A stretch of 13,315 nt of DNA from Candidatus Dojkabacteria bacterium (GCA_020429465.1 JAGQLH010000033.1:1-13315), one strand, 5' to 3'. Positions 1 to 8,519 are shown, counted from the first letter of the stretch. Numbers and translations: made by a program. The notes: generated by a model not told the origin, from the sequence alone.

Positions 1-2
1 TT

Positions 3-704
3 GTTTTTCCTATCACTCTTGCACTTATGATGGCATTGGCTTTCTTGTGGGTCTTAAATTTTTCAATAAAAGGTGAAAGGCTTATAACAATAGTCGGATT
101 TGCTTCATTTAATGTTTTTATCCTTGCGATCTTTTTTGAAAGTATTATCTTCAGTCAGAGTATCCTGGGGCAAATAACTACGATGGTTGTGTCACTGGTA
201 TTTGTATTTATACTCTCGTATCTTATTATTCTAACCATGAATATCTTAAATGTTTCTTATCATTCGGATATTCCACTCGGGCAAGCAGGAAGGGCAGCGA
301 GTTATCTGTTTAGTTTGCTTGTATTGTATGTTGCATTCTTTGTATTATTTTCCAATTCTATTCTAATTTTTGTCCGGTTCTTATTGGTTTTTACTACTAT
401 TTTATATTTCTCATACTCATTATTGTGGACCCTCAAAGTAGATTTTGAGATTCGATTTCTTTCTGCTTTTGCAATTGCACTTGCTGTTACAGGGTTTGCC
501 TTAGTGGTAAATATTTGGCCGGTTTCATCTGCATTGTTATCGTTTATTTTGGCAGTAATTTTATATGTATGTTTGGGGGTTGCTCTTGAAATGAAAGAAA
601 AAGTAAGTAGGTATGTGTGGATCGAGTATGGCACGTTATTCATCATTATAGTGTTTCTTCTTCTTCTATCAACTAGCTGGGGAATAAATGGACATTTAAT
701 ATAA
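3..704 (+). CDS. polytopic membrane protein, 5'-truncated by window edge
   Basis: The frame is open to the left edge (codons from position 3 read V-F-P-I-T-L-A-L before the first ATG at 27), so the true start is probably outside the window. The 225+ residues are almost entirely hydrophobic and form about eight membrane segments separated by very short loops. Examples lie near residues 1-15, 22-42, 50-75, 88-108, 112-135, 143-165, 167-185 and 200-215, counted from the ATG. There are few charged residues, no obvious catalytic motif, and no soluble domain. It ends at TAA, 77 bp before dprA on the same strand, so it may be co-transcribed with it. I do not recognise the family; a transporter subunit or one of the uncharacterised CPR membrane-protein families is possible. 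Coding status is well supported; function is unknown. Confidence 0.75.
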   Translation, partial: VFPITLALMMALAFLWVLNFSIKGERLITIVGFASFNVFILAIFFESIIFSQSILGQITTMVVSLVFVFILSYLIILTMNILNVSYHSDIPLGQAGRAASYLFSLLVLYVAFFVLFSNSILIFVRFLLVFTTILYFSYSLLWTLKVDFEIRFLSAFAIALAVTGFALVVNIWPVSSALLSFILAVILYVCLGVALEMKEKVSRYVWIEYGTLFIIIVFLLLLSTSWGINGHLI

Positions 705-781
705 ACTTTGTATTCCACGACATTGTTTGTTCATTTTCTTCTATGGTAGGCTTTTAGCTATAACTTCTTTGTAAAAGAATT

Positions 782-1879
782 GTGGATTTAGAAGAAAAAA
801 TAGCACGGCTTTACGTTTCTCATGTTCCTAAGATTGGTCCAAAAACGTTTCAAGAAATCTTGAAGTTTTACCCAAGTATTGTAAAAATATTTGAACAAGA
901 TAAGAGGTTTCTAATAGAGCAATTTGGTCAAACATTAGGAAAAAGTTTGTATAGTCTTAGATATGAATATGATACGAAAAAACTCGAGATTAACCTTGAG
1001 AAGTATGCTATCAATTTTACTGTATTTGGAGATAGCGATTACCCTGATAGTTTAGAATCTTTATCAGATCCTCCAATTTGTCTTTATTATAAAGGAAATC
1101 TAAGTTCCATTGATTTCTCTCGGTCTCTAGCTATAGTAGGTACTCGCAAAATTACTGAGTATGGTAGGAGTATTACAAGAAAAATAACAGAAGGCCTAGT
1201 AAATAAAGGATTCGTTATAGTATCTGGGATGGCGTATGGTGTTGATTCAATTGCACACCAGGTTGCACTTAGTCGAGGAGGAAAGACGATTGCTGTGCTT
1301 GCTTCGAGTGCTCACTTACCAACTCCAGTCGGTAATACAAAACTATATACTAATATCCTAAGTGGAGATGGAGCTATTATTTCAGAGAATTATATTAGTG
1401 ATAAAATCACACCTGGATCATTTCCTCGTCGTAATCGGATTATCGCTGGGTGTACGTTAGGGACAATTGTTGTTGAAGCAGGGATAAAAAGTGGTGCGTG
1501 TATTACTGCGAACATTGCATTTTCTGAAGGAAGGCATGTATTTGCTATACCCGGAAATGTCGGGAAAACTCAATCAGAGGGCACGAATAAGCTTATAAAA
1601 GATTCTAAAGCGAAGTTAATTGAAAGTGTTGATGACATTTTGGTGGAGTTTGATTACATTTTAGAATCAGTTCCTACTTCGGATAAGAATAAGTGGGAAG
1701 GATGTTCGAAAAAAGAACAGGAAATTCTTCAAGTCCTAGGGCGAGAGAGTTATACAATGGAGGGATTCAGTAGGGTATTGGAGTTGTCTACTTCGGATTT
1801 GGGTGCTATTCTTTCAATGTTGGAGATCCGTGGATTGATAGCGAAAGGAAAAGACGCTCGTTTCCGTTTAATTTTGTAA
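782..1879 (+). CDS. dprA: DNA-processing protein DprA (Smf)
   Basis: DprA binds incoming single-stranded DNA in the cytoplasm during natural transformation and loads RecA on it. This 365-residue protein has the full family layout. A helix-hairpin-helix region lies at about 12-32 (VPKIGPKTFQEIL). The segment before the core reads DYPDSLESLSDPPICLYYKG. The Rossmann-like core spans about 113-285 with LAIVGTRKITEYGR, VSGMAYGVDSIAH, FPRRNRIIAG, VVEAGIKSGACITA and FAIPGN, all close to DprA consensus blocks. A C-terminal winged-helix domain covers about 305-365. The start is GTG at 782 with no clear Shine-Dalgarno; no nearby ATG gives the N-terminal helix. The usual glycine-rich motif after AVL is replaced by ASSAHLPTP, a mild divergence. 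topA follows 69 bp downstream, an arrangement common in bacteria. Identification is confident. Confidence 0.96.
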   Translation: MDLEEKIARLYVSHVPKIGPKTFQEILKFYPSIVKIFEQDKRFLIEQFGQTLGKSLYSLRYEYDTKKLEINLEKYAINFTVFGDSDYPDSLESLSDPPICLYYKGNLSSIDFSRSLAIVGTRKITEYGRSITRKITEGLVNKGFVIVSGMAYGVDSIAHQVALSRGGKTIAVLASSAHLPTPVGNTKLYTNILSGDGAIISENYISDKITPGSFPRRNRIIAGCTLGTIVVEAGIKSGACITANIAFSEGRHVFAIPGNVGKTQSEGTNKLIKDSKAKLIESVDDILVEFDYILESVPTSDKNKWEGCSKKEQEILQVLGRESYTMEGFSRVLELSTSDLGAILSMLEIRGLIAKGKDARFRLIL

Positions 1880-1902
1880 TTCACCTTTCTACATAGTATA
1901 CT
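1874..1902 (+). promoter_or_regulatory. candidate sigma70-type promoter for topA
   Basis: TTGTAA (1874-1879, 4 of 6 to the -35 consensus), a 17-bp spacer and TATACT (1897-1902, 5 of 6 to the -10 consensus) would start transcription near 1909, about 40 nt before the topA ATG. The -35 box is formed by the last sense codon and stop codon of dprA. topA could therefore be transcribed independently of dprA as well as by read-through. This rests on pattern only. Confidence 0.45.
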
Positions 1903-1948
1903 CTGTGGCAGAATGATTCTATATGTTTAACATTTAAAATATTGTTTT

Positions 1949-4207
1949 ATGTCGAAGCCGTTAGTGATAGTTGAGTCACCTTCCAAAGTTAAATCAATAA
2001 AAAAATATCTTGGTAAAGAATACGATGTCACTTCCTCGAAGGGGCATATCGCAGATTTACCAAAATCTGTATTAGGGGTTGATGTTGAAAATAAATTCGA
2101 GCCAACGTACGAGGTGACTAAGAAGAAAACGGTCCAAGATCTAAAAAAATCGTTCAAAGATAAGGATACTCTGATACTTGCAGTTGACCCCGATAGAGAA
2201 GGGGAAGCTATTGGTTGGCATGTTGCAAAAAGGTTGGGTGTTTTGACGAAATCTGGCAAAGTGAAAAAAGGTTTTGATTTGAAGCGTATTGTATTCACTT
2301 CAATAACAAAAGATGCTGTTCAAGATGCAATTAATCATCCAAGAGAAATTGATATGAATTTAGTGAATGCTCAGCAAGCTAGAAGGGTTCTAGATAGGCT
2401 TGTCGGGTATAAGTTATCCCCCTTGTTATGGAAAAAGATTCGTTTTGGTCTTTCTGCAGGACGTGTACAATCAGTTGCAGTACGATTAATAGTTGAACGC
2501 GAAGAAGAGCGTGATGCATTTATTCCAGATGAATATTGGAAAATTAAAGCAGCACTTAATGAGGATGATAATGGAAACACAAATGTTCATATTATAGAGA
2601 AGGATACAGAAGAAGGGATCGATGTGGGGAATCTCTCTGGGATACTATTTGAGCTACAACAAATTTCAGGTAAGAAAGCAGAACTTGCTAGGCGGAAGGA
2701 TGTTGAAGCTATTCTTGATTCAGTTAGTTCTAAAAGGTGGATTATATCTAATGTCACTAAAAAACAAGTTACTCGTAATCCAAAGCCACCGTTTACTACT
2801 AGTACTCTCCAGCAAACTGCTTCAGGTTGGTTAGGGTTTTCAGCGAAACGAACTATGATGGCAGCACAGAAGCTTTATGAGCAGGGGCATATTACTTATA
2901 TGCGTACAGATTCTACAAATCTTTCTAAGGAGGCCGTGAGCGCGATTCGTCTGGTTATTGAAAGGGAATTCGGTAAAAAATCTATCCCAGCGAAACCTAA
3001 GTATTATGCAACTAAGGCTAAAGTGGCGCAGGAAGCTCATGAAGCAATTCGTCCATCAGATAGTTCTAAGAAGGCAAGTGACTTAGGACTAGAAGGAGAT
3101 CAATACAAGTTATATGATTTAATTCGACAGAGAGCTATGGCATCTCAAATGATTGAAGCAACCTTAGAATCAATGAAACTCGAGGTGGTAGTTGATAATT
3201 ATCTGTTCGGTGCAAATGGACAGAGGATAGTAACTAAGGGTTATCTTGCGGTGTACCCTGAAAAAGTTAGTGAAACTATACTTCCTGAGCTTGAAAAAGG
3301 CAAAGAGCTATTTGCTCATGATGTGATAGGTTCTCAACACTTCACCCAACCTCCTGCCCGGTATTCTGAGGCGAGTCTTATTAAAATTCTTGAGTCGTAT
3401 GGTATCGGAAGACCTTCCACGTATGTGCCTATTCTGAGCACTATTCAAACGAGGAAATATGTTGAAAAGGAAGGTAGATACTTTATTCCAACAGATACTG
3501 GCAAAATAGTCACTAGGCTGCTAGTTGATAATTTTTCCAATGTAGTAGATTATGAATTTACTGCGTCTATGGAAAATAATCTTGATGAAATCGCTAATGG
3601 AAAATTGGACTGGGTTAAAATGATGGATGAATTTTATGATCCATTTGATAAACAAATTGCCAAAAAGGATAGTGAAATAGATAGAACTACATACACAATC
3701 TTAGACGAAGCTCCTGATGATATTATATGTCCTGATTGTAAAGGAAAAATGGATATAAAATTGGGACGGTATGGAAAGTTTTATAGCTGTAAAAAATGGC
3801 CGGACTGTAAAGGAATTTTGAGTCTAGACGGAAAGACTCAAGAGGAAATTGAAGCAGAGGCTAGAAGTAAGGAGTTCTTAGAAGTGTATAAACCTGCTCC
3901 GAAAACAGATGACGGTAGAGATTATCTCCTAAAGCAGGGAAGGTATGGTAGGTTCTGGGCACATCCTGATTACCCTAAGGTAAAGGATGCTCAACCTCTA
4001 GATTACTCTGAAGAAGTGTTTAATAAAATATACGGTGAAGTTCCAAAATCAGAAGATGGGAAGGATATGGTTTTACGTAAAGGGAGATTTGGGGAGTTCT
4101 GGGCACATCCTGACTATCCAAAGAAGAAAGAGGTTGTACGTATCAATAAGAAGGAACTTGCAGAAAAGAAGCAGGAAGTACTCTCAGATTATAGTTATTC
4201 GGCTTAG
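1949..4207 (+). CDS. topA: DNA topoisomerase I (type IA)
   Basis: The enzyme relaxes negative supercoils by cutting one DNA strand through a tyrosine-phosphate intermediate. The 752 residues open with a TOPRIM domain (about 3-120) holding the Glu of IVESPSK (E9) and the acidic triad of DPDREGEAIGWH (D80, D82, E84). The active-site region reads HITYMRTDSTNLS with catalytic Tyr317 and the neighbouring Arg319. Other family blocks include AGRVQSVAVRLI, QEAHEAIRPS and ESYGIGRPSTY. The C-terminus carries one four-Cys zinc ribbon (C594, C597, C614, C620). Two short repeats of the form K-x-GR(Y/F)G-x-FWAHPDYPK follow at about 662-677 and 710-725. The ATG at 1949 gives the normal family N-terminus, but no Shine-Dalgarno is visible. 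Length and motifs indicate an intact, functional enzyme. Confidence 0.98.
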   Translation: MSKPLVIVESPSKVKSIKKYLGKEYDVTSSKGHIADLPKSVLGVDVENKFEPTYEVTKKKTVQDLKKSFKDKDTLILAVDPDREGEAIGWHVAKRLGVLTKSGKVKKGFDLKRIVFTSITKDAVQDAINHPREIDMNLVNAQQARRVLDRLVGYKLSPLLWKKIRFGLSAGRVQSVAVRLIVEREEERDAFIPDEYWKIKAALNEDDNGNTNVHIIEKDTEEGIDVGNLSGILFELQQISGKKAELARRKDVEAILDSVSSKRWIISNVTKKQVTRNPKPPFTTSTLQQTASGWLGFSAKRTMMAAQKLYEQGHITYMRTDSTNLSKEAVSAIRLVIEREFGKKSIPAKPKYYATKAKVAQEAHEAIRPSDSSKKASDLGLEGDQYKLYDLIRQRAMASQMIEATLESMKLEVVVDNYLFGANGQRIVTKGYLAVYPEKVSETILPELEKGKELFAHDVIGSQHFTQPPARYSEASLIKILESYGIGRPSTYVPILSTIQTRKYVEKEGRYFIPTDTGKIVTRLLVDNFSNVVDYEFTASMENNLDEIANGKLDWVKMMDEFYDPFDKQIAKKDSEIDRTTYTILDEAPDDIICPDCKGKMDIKLGRYGKFYSCKKWPDCKGILSLDGKTQEEIEAEARSKEFLEVYKPAPKTDDGRDYLLKQGRYGRFWAHPDYPKVKDAQPLDYSEEVFNKIYGEVPKSEDGKDMVLRKGRFGEFWAHPDYPKKKEVVRINKKELAEKKQEVLSDYSYSA
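3952..4113 (+). repeat. direct repeat encoding topoisomerase C-terminal modules
   Basis: The same 18-nt stretch, starting GTTCTGGGCACATCC, occurs at 3952-3969 and 4096-4113, 144 bp (48 codons) apart and in frame. It lies inside the two FWAHPDYPK modules at the topA 3' end. Surrounding bases are similar but diverged, so this looks like duplication of a DNA-binding C-terminal module rather than a mobile repeat. Confidence 0.7.
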
Positions 4208-4257
4208 TATATATAGATTCTGTATCTACTATTTATCCTTCGATTATAGTCTTCAAT

Positions 4258-4277
4258 TATCAAGGGTGATATTTTTT
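4258..4277 (+). terminator. weak intrinsic terminator candidate after topA
   Basis: A short hairpin, TATCA - AGGG - TGATA, is followed directly by six T (4272-4277), about 50 bp after the topA stop. The stem is only 5 bp and A/T-rich, so it is weak. It is the best candidate in the 222-bp convergent gap 4208-4429. The rest of that gap holds no ORF of note, only two 13-bp odd palindromes at 4361-4373 and 4399-4411. Confidence 0.35.
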
Positions 4278-4429
4278 GTAAGAGCCCATTGCCTCTATTC
4301 ACTTTTTAGGTTCGGTATTTAGTAAAGGGGTGAGCCATAATATCTCTAAAGTGATGATCGTCAAGAATCTTGAAAGTACTGAAGAATTTCCCCTGGAATC
4401 ACATTATGTGAGTTATTATTGAGTTTTTA

Positions 4430-7400
4430 CTAGTTGGTATCGTTTTCTTCTGGTTCTTGGCTAGCATTCTCCAAAGATGTAGGTTGTTCTTCTATAGGAA
4501 TAGTAGGTTCCTGTGCTAATTCATCAGTAGTTTCGTCAGGCTGAGGAGTCGGACTCGCTATGGGCGTAGGAGAAGGAGATAAAGAAGGTGTAGGGGTGCT
4601 AGTCGGTGTAGGCGAAGGTGTGATAACTATTTGATCATTTGTGTCTCCATTATTATTATTATTATTATTATTATCTCCGTAAGACTTACTCACTGATGGA
4701 GAATCAGAGATACTTGAGAATGAATGCCAATTAAATAAGAGATCTTTATTTGTTGAAGCATTAATTTTAATTGTAAATCCACGACTACCAACATCATCTA
4801 AATAGTATCGGACGGGACTTTCATCAACCAAAGTAAGTGTAATAATAGGAGGTTTTTCATAACGCTCCTCAAAATCAACTTCAACTTCTCTATCTCCCTT
4901 TGCGATTATGGCTTGACCTACTGAATCGCTTCCGAATGTCACATGATTTTTTATTACTACTGAGCCATTGAACCACGCATCATTTGATATTTCGAGGCTT
5001 GCTATTCGTAAATGAGAATTGGTGAAATTCATTGTATTGCTACCAATAATCATCTCTGATAGTAACTCTAGATCGGAATCGGAATAGTCAAATGTGTTTG
5101 AATTATTAAAAGAGTTAGAGTCGATATCCAATAGGCTATTTTGTACTTGAGATGAGTTCACTCCAACAAATACCATTACTGTATCACGTGGGTCTTCTGG
5201 CTTGAATTCCCATGATTCGAGAGCTTTACCTATGGTAATACCATTTTGTGTTGCTTTCTTTCCATAGCCAAGAAGTGAGTCAGAAACGGAAATGAAATCT
5301 CCAGGCTCAATAGGTTCAGATTCGGGATCCATTTTTACTGGAACTCGACCTGTAAGTGCTAGAAGAACCGGTCTTCCTTGAGATTCTTTCTTCTCATGAC
5401 CAATTACTTGTCCTGGTTGTGTTGAAATTATTCCTAAAATTGATGAACCATCTTTATAGTCTGCTTTCTTTACACCGGCGTACAGGGCAGGGTCGATACT
5501 AACAACATCGCCTGCTTCAATGTTTTCGTCATTAGTGTAGTAAATTTCAGCAAGGTCGGCTCCAGGTGCTATGAGTTTTTGGAACGTCATAGATGACCCA
5601 TCTGCTAAAGTGGAAAGAACTGCTCCTCCAGTGAATTGTTCTGTTCGTAAACGAAAATCATCTCCAGCACTCAAATCCTCAATAATTGATCTGGTACATG
5701 AATCGTCTCCAGTCGCTGTTACACGATGGTATGCATAACAGCGAGATCCGTCTACCTCTGTGAAACCGCCGCCTGTGTCTCGTTCAATCCAACATGATGA
5801 TCCAGTTCTATTGTTTTGTGTAGCAGTTGAACTACAGGTATAGGTAATATTATATGTTCCATCACTATTTACAGTTATCACATCAGCGGCAAGTGAGTAG
5901 TTAGCTTGATCTCTTCGTATAGTATCTAAGTTAATAGTAATTGCAGTGGTGAAATTTTGTCCTCCAGTATTGTCATATACATCGAATACCGCACCTTCAT
6001 CTGTTCCACATTGAAATTGTCCTGTTGCATCTGTGTATAGAATGTCACAATTTGTAAGATTTGGTGCTGTAATTATTCCTGCATTAACTCCATTTAGGGC
6101 TCCAATTTCAAATATACTACTTGCAGCTGTATCAAGGAATTGGAATTCTCCGTCAGTTGCATTGAATAATAATCCTGCATCTTCATCTGTTTGTGATCTG
6201 AATGCATAATCATCATCTTCTACTAAGTAGTCAGCAGTACCAGAGAAGAGCAGGTCTCCATCTCCATCGAATGATCCGTAATTGGTACCATCTCCAAATC
6301 GACTATCCCCAACAACTTCAAGTACAGCAGCAGGAGTAAGCTCTCCAATACCAACATTACCATCTGCATCAATGATGAAAGGAGTTGTATCAGAGGCTAC
6401 ATCGTTCACTCTAAAGCTGCCAGAACCCAAATTGTTAAGTACAAAAGAAGGGTTATCAGTAGCGTCTAGGGTATAGTCAAAGCCACCAGAATCATCAATA
6501 GTTAAGAACGTAGTATTATTATCTTGTAAGATAAAGTCACCAGTAGATTGAAGATCAAACGATATGTTTCCAGTAGAACTTGAAAGAAATTCAAGACCAG
6601 CACCATCGCTTACACCAAGGATTTTATCACTATCATTTGCATATACTGCATCTAGATCTACAGTGCTCGTTGATGTTGCTGTAGTTCCATCTATTTTTTC
6701 TGTTATTATCCATGATTCTCCTGCAATAGTTAATGCACTTGTACTATTGATGCCTTGTCCAACTCCATCACAAAGTATTTCATAGTATTCATTTGACGAG
6801 CTAGTTTGAAATATCAGATTACCTGTATTAGACATTTCACTTGGATTTCCATTTCCACCAGGTGCAAATGAGTAGGATGTTCCTGGAGTGAGGTACGTTG
6901 ATCCATTGAGTCTAACTCTGCATCTTATATCAATTAAAGTTGAACCACCTCCAGTATCTTGGTTTTCAATTCCAATATTGTAATCTAATCGATACCAGCC
7001 AGCTTCATCAAGTGTTACACGGGAGTTGTTGACTGCGGTATCGTGTGTAATTCCAACATCTTCACGTGCTTCACTATCCCAGCCTATTAATGTCGGTGTT
7101 CCTATATTGAGATCTGTTCCTCCACTATTATCATAGTACTGAGCAAGAACAACAGAAGGTGATTCAATCTGGTTCCAAGAAGTGCCATTACAAATATAAG
7201 AGAGATTAGCAGTAGTATTATGATAAATACGACCCTGAGAAGGTGCATCACAAGTAGGAGCAGAGGCAAGGTTTTCGATACGAGCCTCAATAAGTTGATT
7301 GTTGTTAAAATCAACATTATCACCAAAATCAGAAGTACCATCAACTTCAAACGTACCTTCAATGTAGGCATCTTCACCATTTAAGGCAACAGAAGGAGAG

Positions 7401-8335
7401 CCATCCCCAACCTTAAGATTACCAGTAAGGATATTTACTAAGTCGGTAGCAGAGCCAGTAGTTAGGGTAGCATTAACCCCAGAACCACCAAGCCAAGCTA
7501 GTGCACCACTATCACCAATGGTAAATCTATTAGTACCATTATCATCGATACGGAAAGCAAAGCCAGAGGTGAGGTTAGAAGAGTCGAAGGTAAGTTGAAA
7601 TCCATCACCGGTGGTGATAGAAGAGGTATCAAGATTAAAGCCATCACCAGTGGATGCAAGGGTGTTGATATCAATACTCCCATCATTGCTAATAGTAAAT
7701 CTACTCGAACCAGCAACAGCCAGGTTGAGGAGATCAGGAGTATTGCTACCATCTTCGTTAATATCGATGATAGTAGACGTGGTATCACCAGTAGTTTGAG
7801 TAGACGATGGTGCTATTTGAACAAATCCATTGGAATTGATACCAGCGATGTTTTCAGCAGTAAGAGCATGCATAGCATAGGGAACAGCAGTGAATCTTAT
7901 ACGAGGTGAGTCAAAGACTTCTTCGTAAGTACCACCAGCGCCATCAGCATCGATTTCAATTTGAAAATAAAGGTCGTCTCTATCAAAGGACATAGAGGGG
8001 AACGCAGCATCATCAAAAGGGGTAGAGGACCCGAGGGCGACGTTGAATATACCATCGTTGATGGTAACAGAGGACTGTGTTTCTTCCCAAAGGAGAGAGC
8101 CGCCAGAGGAGGCATCGTATATTCTAAAACGGAAGTCACAAGAAGTACTACAGGCACCAGTAAAATTAGTACCATCGGATTGGTCAACAAGTTTACCTTG
8201 GAAATTTATTGTTTCATTTATTGCTGCTTTGGAAGTATGTAGACTAGTAGAAAAGAAAAATAAAAAAAGAAAAACAAAACCAAGTAGTATGGAAGTATTA
8301 CGAATACGACTATTTAAAAAGGCATTTCGTTTCAT
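4430..8335 (-). CDS. large secreted tail-fibre-like mosaic surface protein
   Basis: This 1301-residue exported protein is probably an adhesin or surface fibre. A basic N-terminus and a hydrophobic stretch (about 15-33) form a signal peptide, with cleavage plausible after HTSKA (about 37). A module at about 39-160 (INFQGKL, RIYDAS, LLWEETQ, VPYAMHAL) matches the opening of many bacterial tail-fibre-like proteins. Beta-repeat segments with TGDGF and DLVNI-like units follow, then a small Cys-bracketed module (C362-C382). Jelly-roll, C1q-like domains lie at about 395-548 and 782-922. Between them is FIIDADGNVGIG...LEVVGD, a typical fibre repeat. Residues 925-1060 (GADLAEIYY, AGDVVSI, ILGIISTQPG, LALTGRVPV) resemble the peptidase G2 autoproteolytic domain. 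Another beta module at about 1145-1208 precedes Asn8 and a Pro/Thr/Ser-rich tail. There is no LPXTG and no C-terminal membrane anchor. It starts at ATG 8335 and stops at TAG. Domain names are from memory of patterns. Confidence 0.9.
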   Translation of the reverse strand: MKRNAFLNSRIRNTSILLGFVFLFLFFFSTSLHTSKAAINETINFQGKLVDQSDGTNFTGACSTSCDFRFRIYDASSGGSLLWEETQSSVTINDGIFNVALGSSTPFDDAAFPSMSFDRDDLYFQIEIDADGAGGTYEEVFDSPRIRFTAVPYAMHALTAENIAGINSNGFVQIAPSSTQTTGDTTSTIIDINEDGSNTPDLLNLAVAGSSRFTISNDGSIDINTLASTGDGFNLDTSSITTGDGFQLTFDSSNLTSGFAFRIDDNGTNRFTIGDSGALAWLGGSGVNATLTTGSATDLVNILTGNLKVGDGSPSVALNGEDAYIEGTFEVDGTSDFGDNVDFNNNQLIEARIENLASAPTCDAPSQGRIYHNTTANLSYICNGTSWNQIESPSVVLAQYYDNSGGTDLNIGTPTLIGWDSEAREDVGITHDTAVNNSRVTLDEAGWYRLDYNIGIENQDTGGGSTLIDIRCRVRLNGSTYLTPGTSYSFAPGGNGNPSEMSNTGNLIFQTSSSNEYYEILCDGVGQGINSTSALTIAGESWIITEKIDGTTATSTSTVDLDAVYANDSDKILGVSDGAGLEFLSSSTGNISFDLQSTGDFILQDNNTTFLTIDDSGGFDYTLDATDNPSFVLNNLGSGSFRVNDVASDTTPFIIDADGNVGIGELTPAAVLEVVGDSRFGDGTNYGSFDGDGDLLFSGTADYLVEDDDYAFRSQTDEDAGLLFNATDGEFQFLDTAASSIFEIGALNGVNAGIITAPNLTNCDILYTDATGQFQCGTDEGAVFDVYDNTGGQNFTTAITINLDTIRRDQANYSLAADVITVNSDGTYNITYTCSSTATQNNRTGSSCWIERDTGGGFTEVDGSRCYAYHRVTATGDDSCTRSIIEDLSAGDDFRLRTEQFTGGAVLSTLADGSSMTFQKLIAPGADLAEIYYTNDENIEAGDVVSIDPALYAGVKKADYKDGSSILGIISTQPGQVIGHEKKESQGRPVLLALTGRVPVKMDPESEPIEPGDFISVSDSLLGYGKKATQNGITIGKALESWEFKPEDPRDTVMVFVGVNSSQVQNSLLDIDSNSFNNSNTFDYSDSDLELLSEMIIGSNTMNFTNSHLRIASLEISNDAWFNGSVVIKNHVTFGSDSVGQAIIAKGDREVEVDFEERYEKPPIITLTLVDESPVRYYLDDVGSRGFTIKINASTNKDLLFNWHSFSSISDSPSVSKSYGDNNNNNNNNGDTNDQIVITPSPTPTSTPTPSLSPSPTPIASPTPQPDETTDELAQEPTIPIEEQPTSLENASQEPEENDTN
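4649..4674. repeat. ATT trinucleotide microsatellite coding for Asn8
   Basis: 26 bp of uninterrupted ATT repeat (about 8.7 copies) inside the minus-strand gene. It encodes eight consecutive Asn (residues 1222-1229), just before the Pro/Thr/Ser-rich tail. Because the unit is three bases, slippage would lengthen or shorten the Asn run without breaking the frame. Confidence 0.95.
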
Positions 8336-8379
8336 ATAGCAGTGCTTTTGAGCAGTTATTCTGACTCGTTATATAAGTG

Positions 8380-8399
8380 CAAATAACAAATGTTATTTG
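8380..8399. repeat. 9-bp-arm inverted repeat, operator-like
   Basis: CAAATAACA and TGTTATTTG are exact reverse complements separated by AA. The repeat lies 45 bp upstream of the 1301-residue minus-strand gene and downstream of its candidate promoter, so it would fall in the mRNA leader. It could be an operator for a dimeric regulator or an RNA hairpin (8-bp stem, AAAT loop). There is no U-tract in either direction, so it is not a typical terminator. Confidence 0.6.
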
Positions 8400-8409
8400 G
8401 TGATAGTTA

Positions 8410-8438
8410 AATCTACGATATATCGTGATGAAAGTCAA
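8410..8438 (-). promoter_or_regulatory. candidate promoter of the 1301-residue gene
   Basis: On the minus strand TTGACT (plus 8433-8438, 5 of 6 to the -35 consensus), a 17-bp spacer and TAGATT (plus 8410-8415, 4 of 6 to the -10 consensus) point towards the gene starting at 8335. The spacer is largely occupied by the palindrome at 8415-8426. Predicted leader length is about 65-70 nt. Confidence 0.45.
8415..8426. promoter_or_regulatory. 12-bp perfect palindrome within promoter spacer
   Basis: ACGATATATCGT is a perfect palindrome. It lies between the -10 and -35 boxes of the minus-strand candidate promoter, touching the -10. Its position makes it a candidate operator site where a dimeric regulator could block RNA polymerase. 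No adjacent regulator gene exists in the window. Confidence 0.4.
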
Positions 8439-8490
8439 TAACATCAACAATTAATCTGTACATATATTCTGAAATACTAAGTAGTACTAC

Positions 8491-8519
8491 TTGACATGGT
8501 ATTAGCTTTTTATTATCCT
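8491..8519 (+). promoter_or_regulatory. candidate promoter of the acidic surface protein gene
   Basis: A perfect -35 box TTGACA (8491-8496), a 17-bp spacer and TATCCT (8514-8519, 4 of 6) face the gene at 8645. The predicted leader is about 120 nt, long for such a compact genome, and contains the hairpin at 8586-8601. Region 8336-8644 otherwise holds only the minus-strand promoter and the palindromes listed; I see no small ORF or RNA gene in it. Confidence 0.5.

Noticed and set aside
302..718. 138-codon minus-strand frame opposite the membrane protein
   Set aside because: It lies opposite a clearly hydrophobic multi-pass protein; its composition reflects the reverse complement of transmembrane codons.
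4430..8335. Diversity-generating retroelement target, as these are frequent in CPR surface proteins
   Set aside because: There is no C-type-lectin variable region at the C-terminus, no template repeat and no reverse transcriptase in the window.
7102..8339. Several long open frames on both strands across the 5' part of the large minus-strand gene
   Set aside because: They are shadows of the 1301-residue frame: low-complexity translations, no ribosome-binding sites and no recognisable domains.
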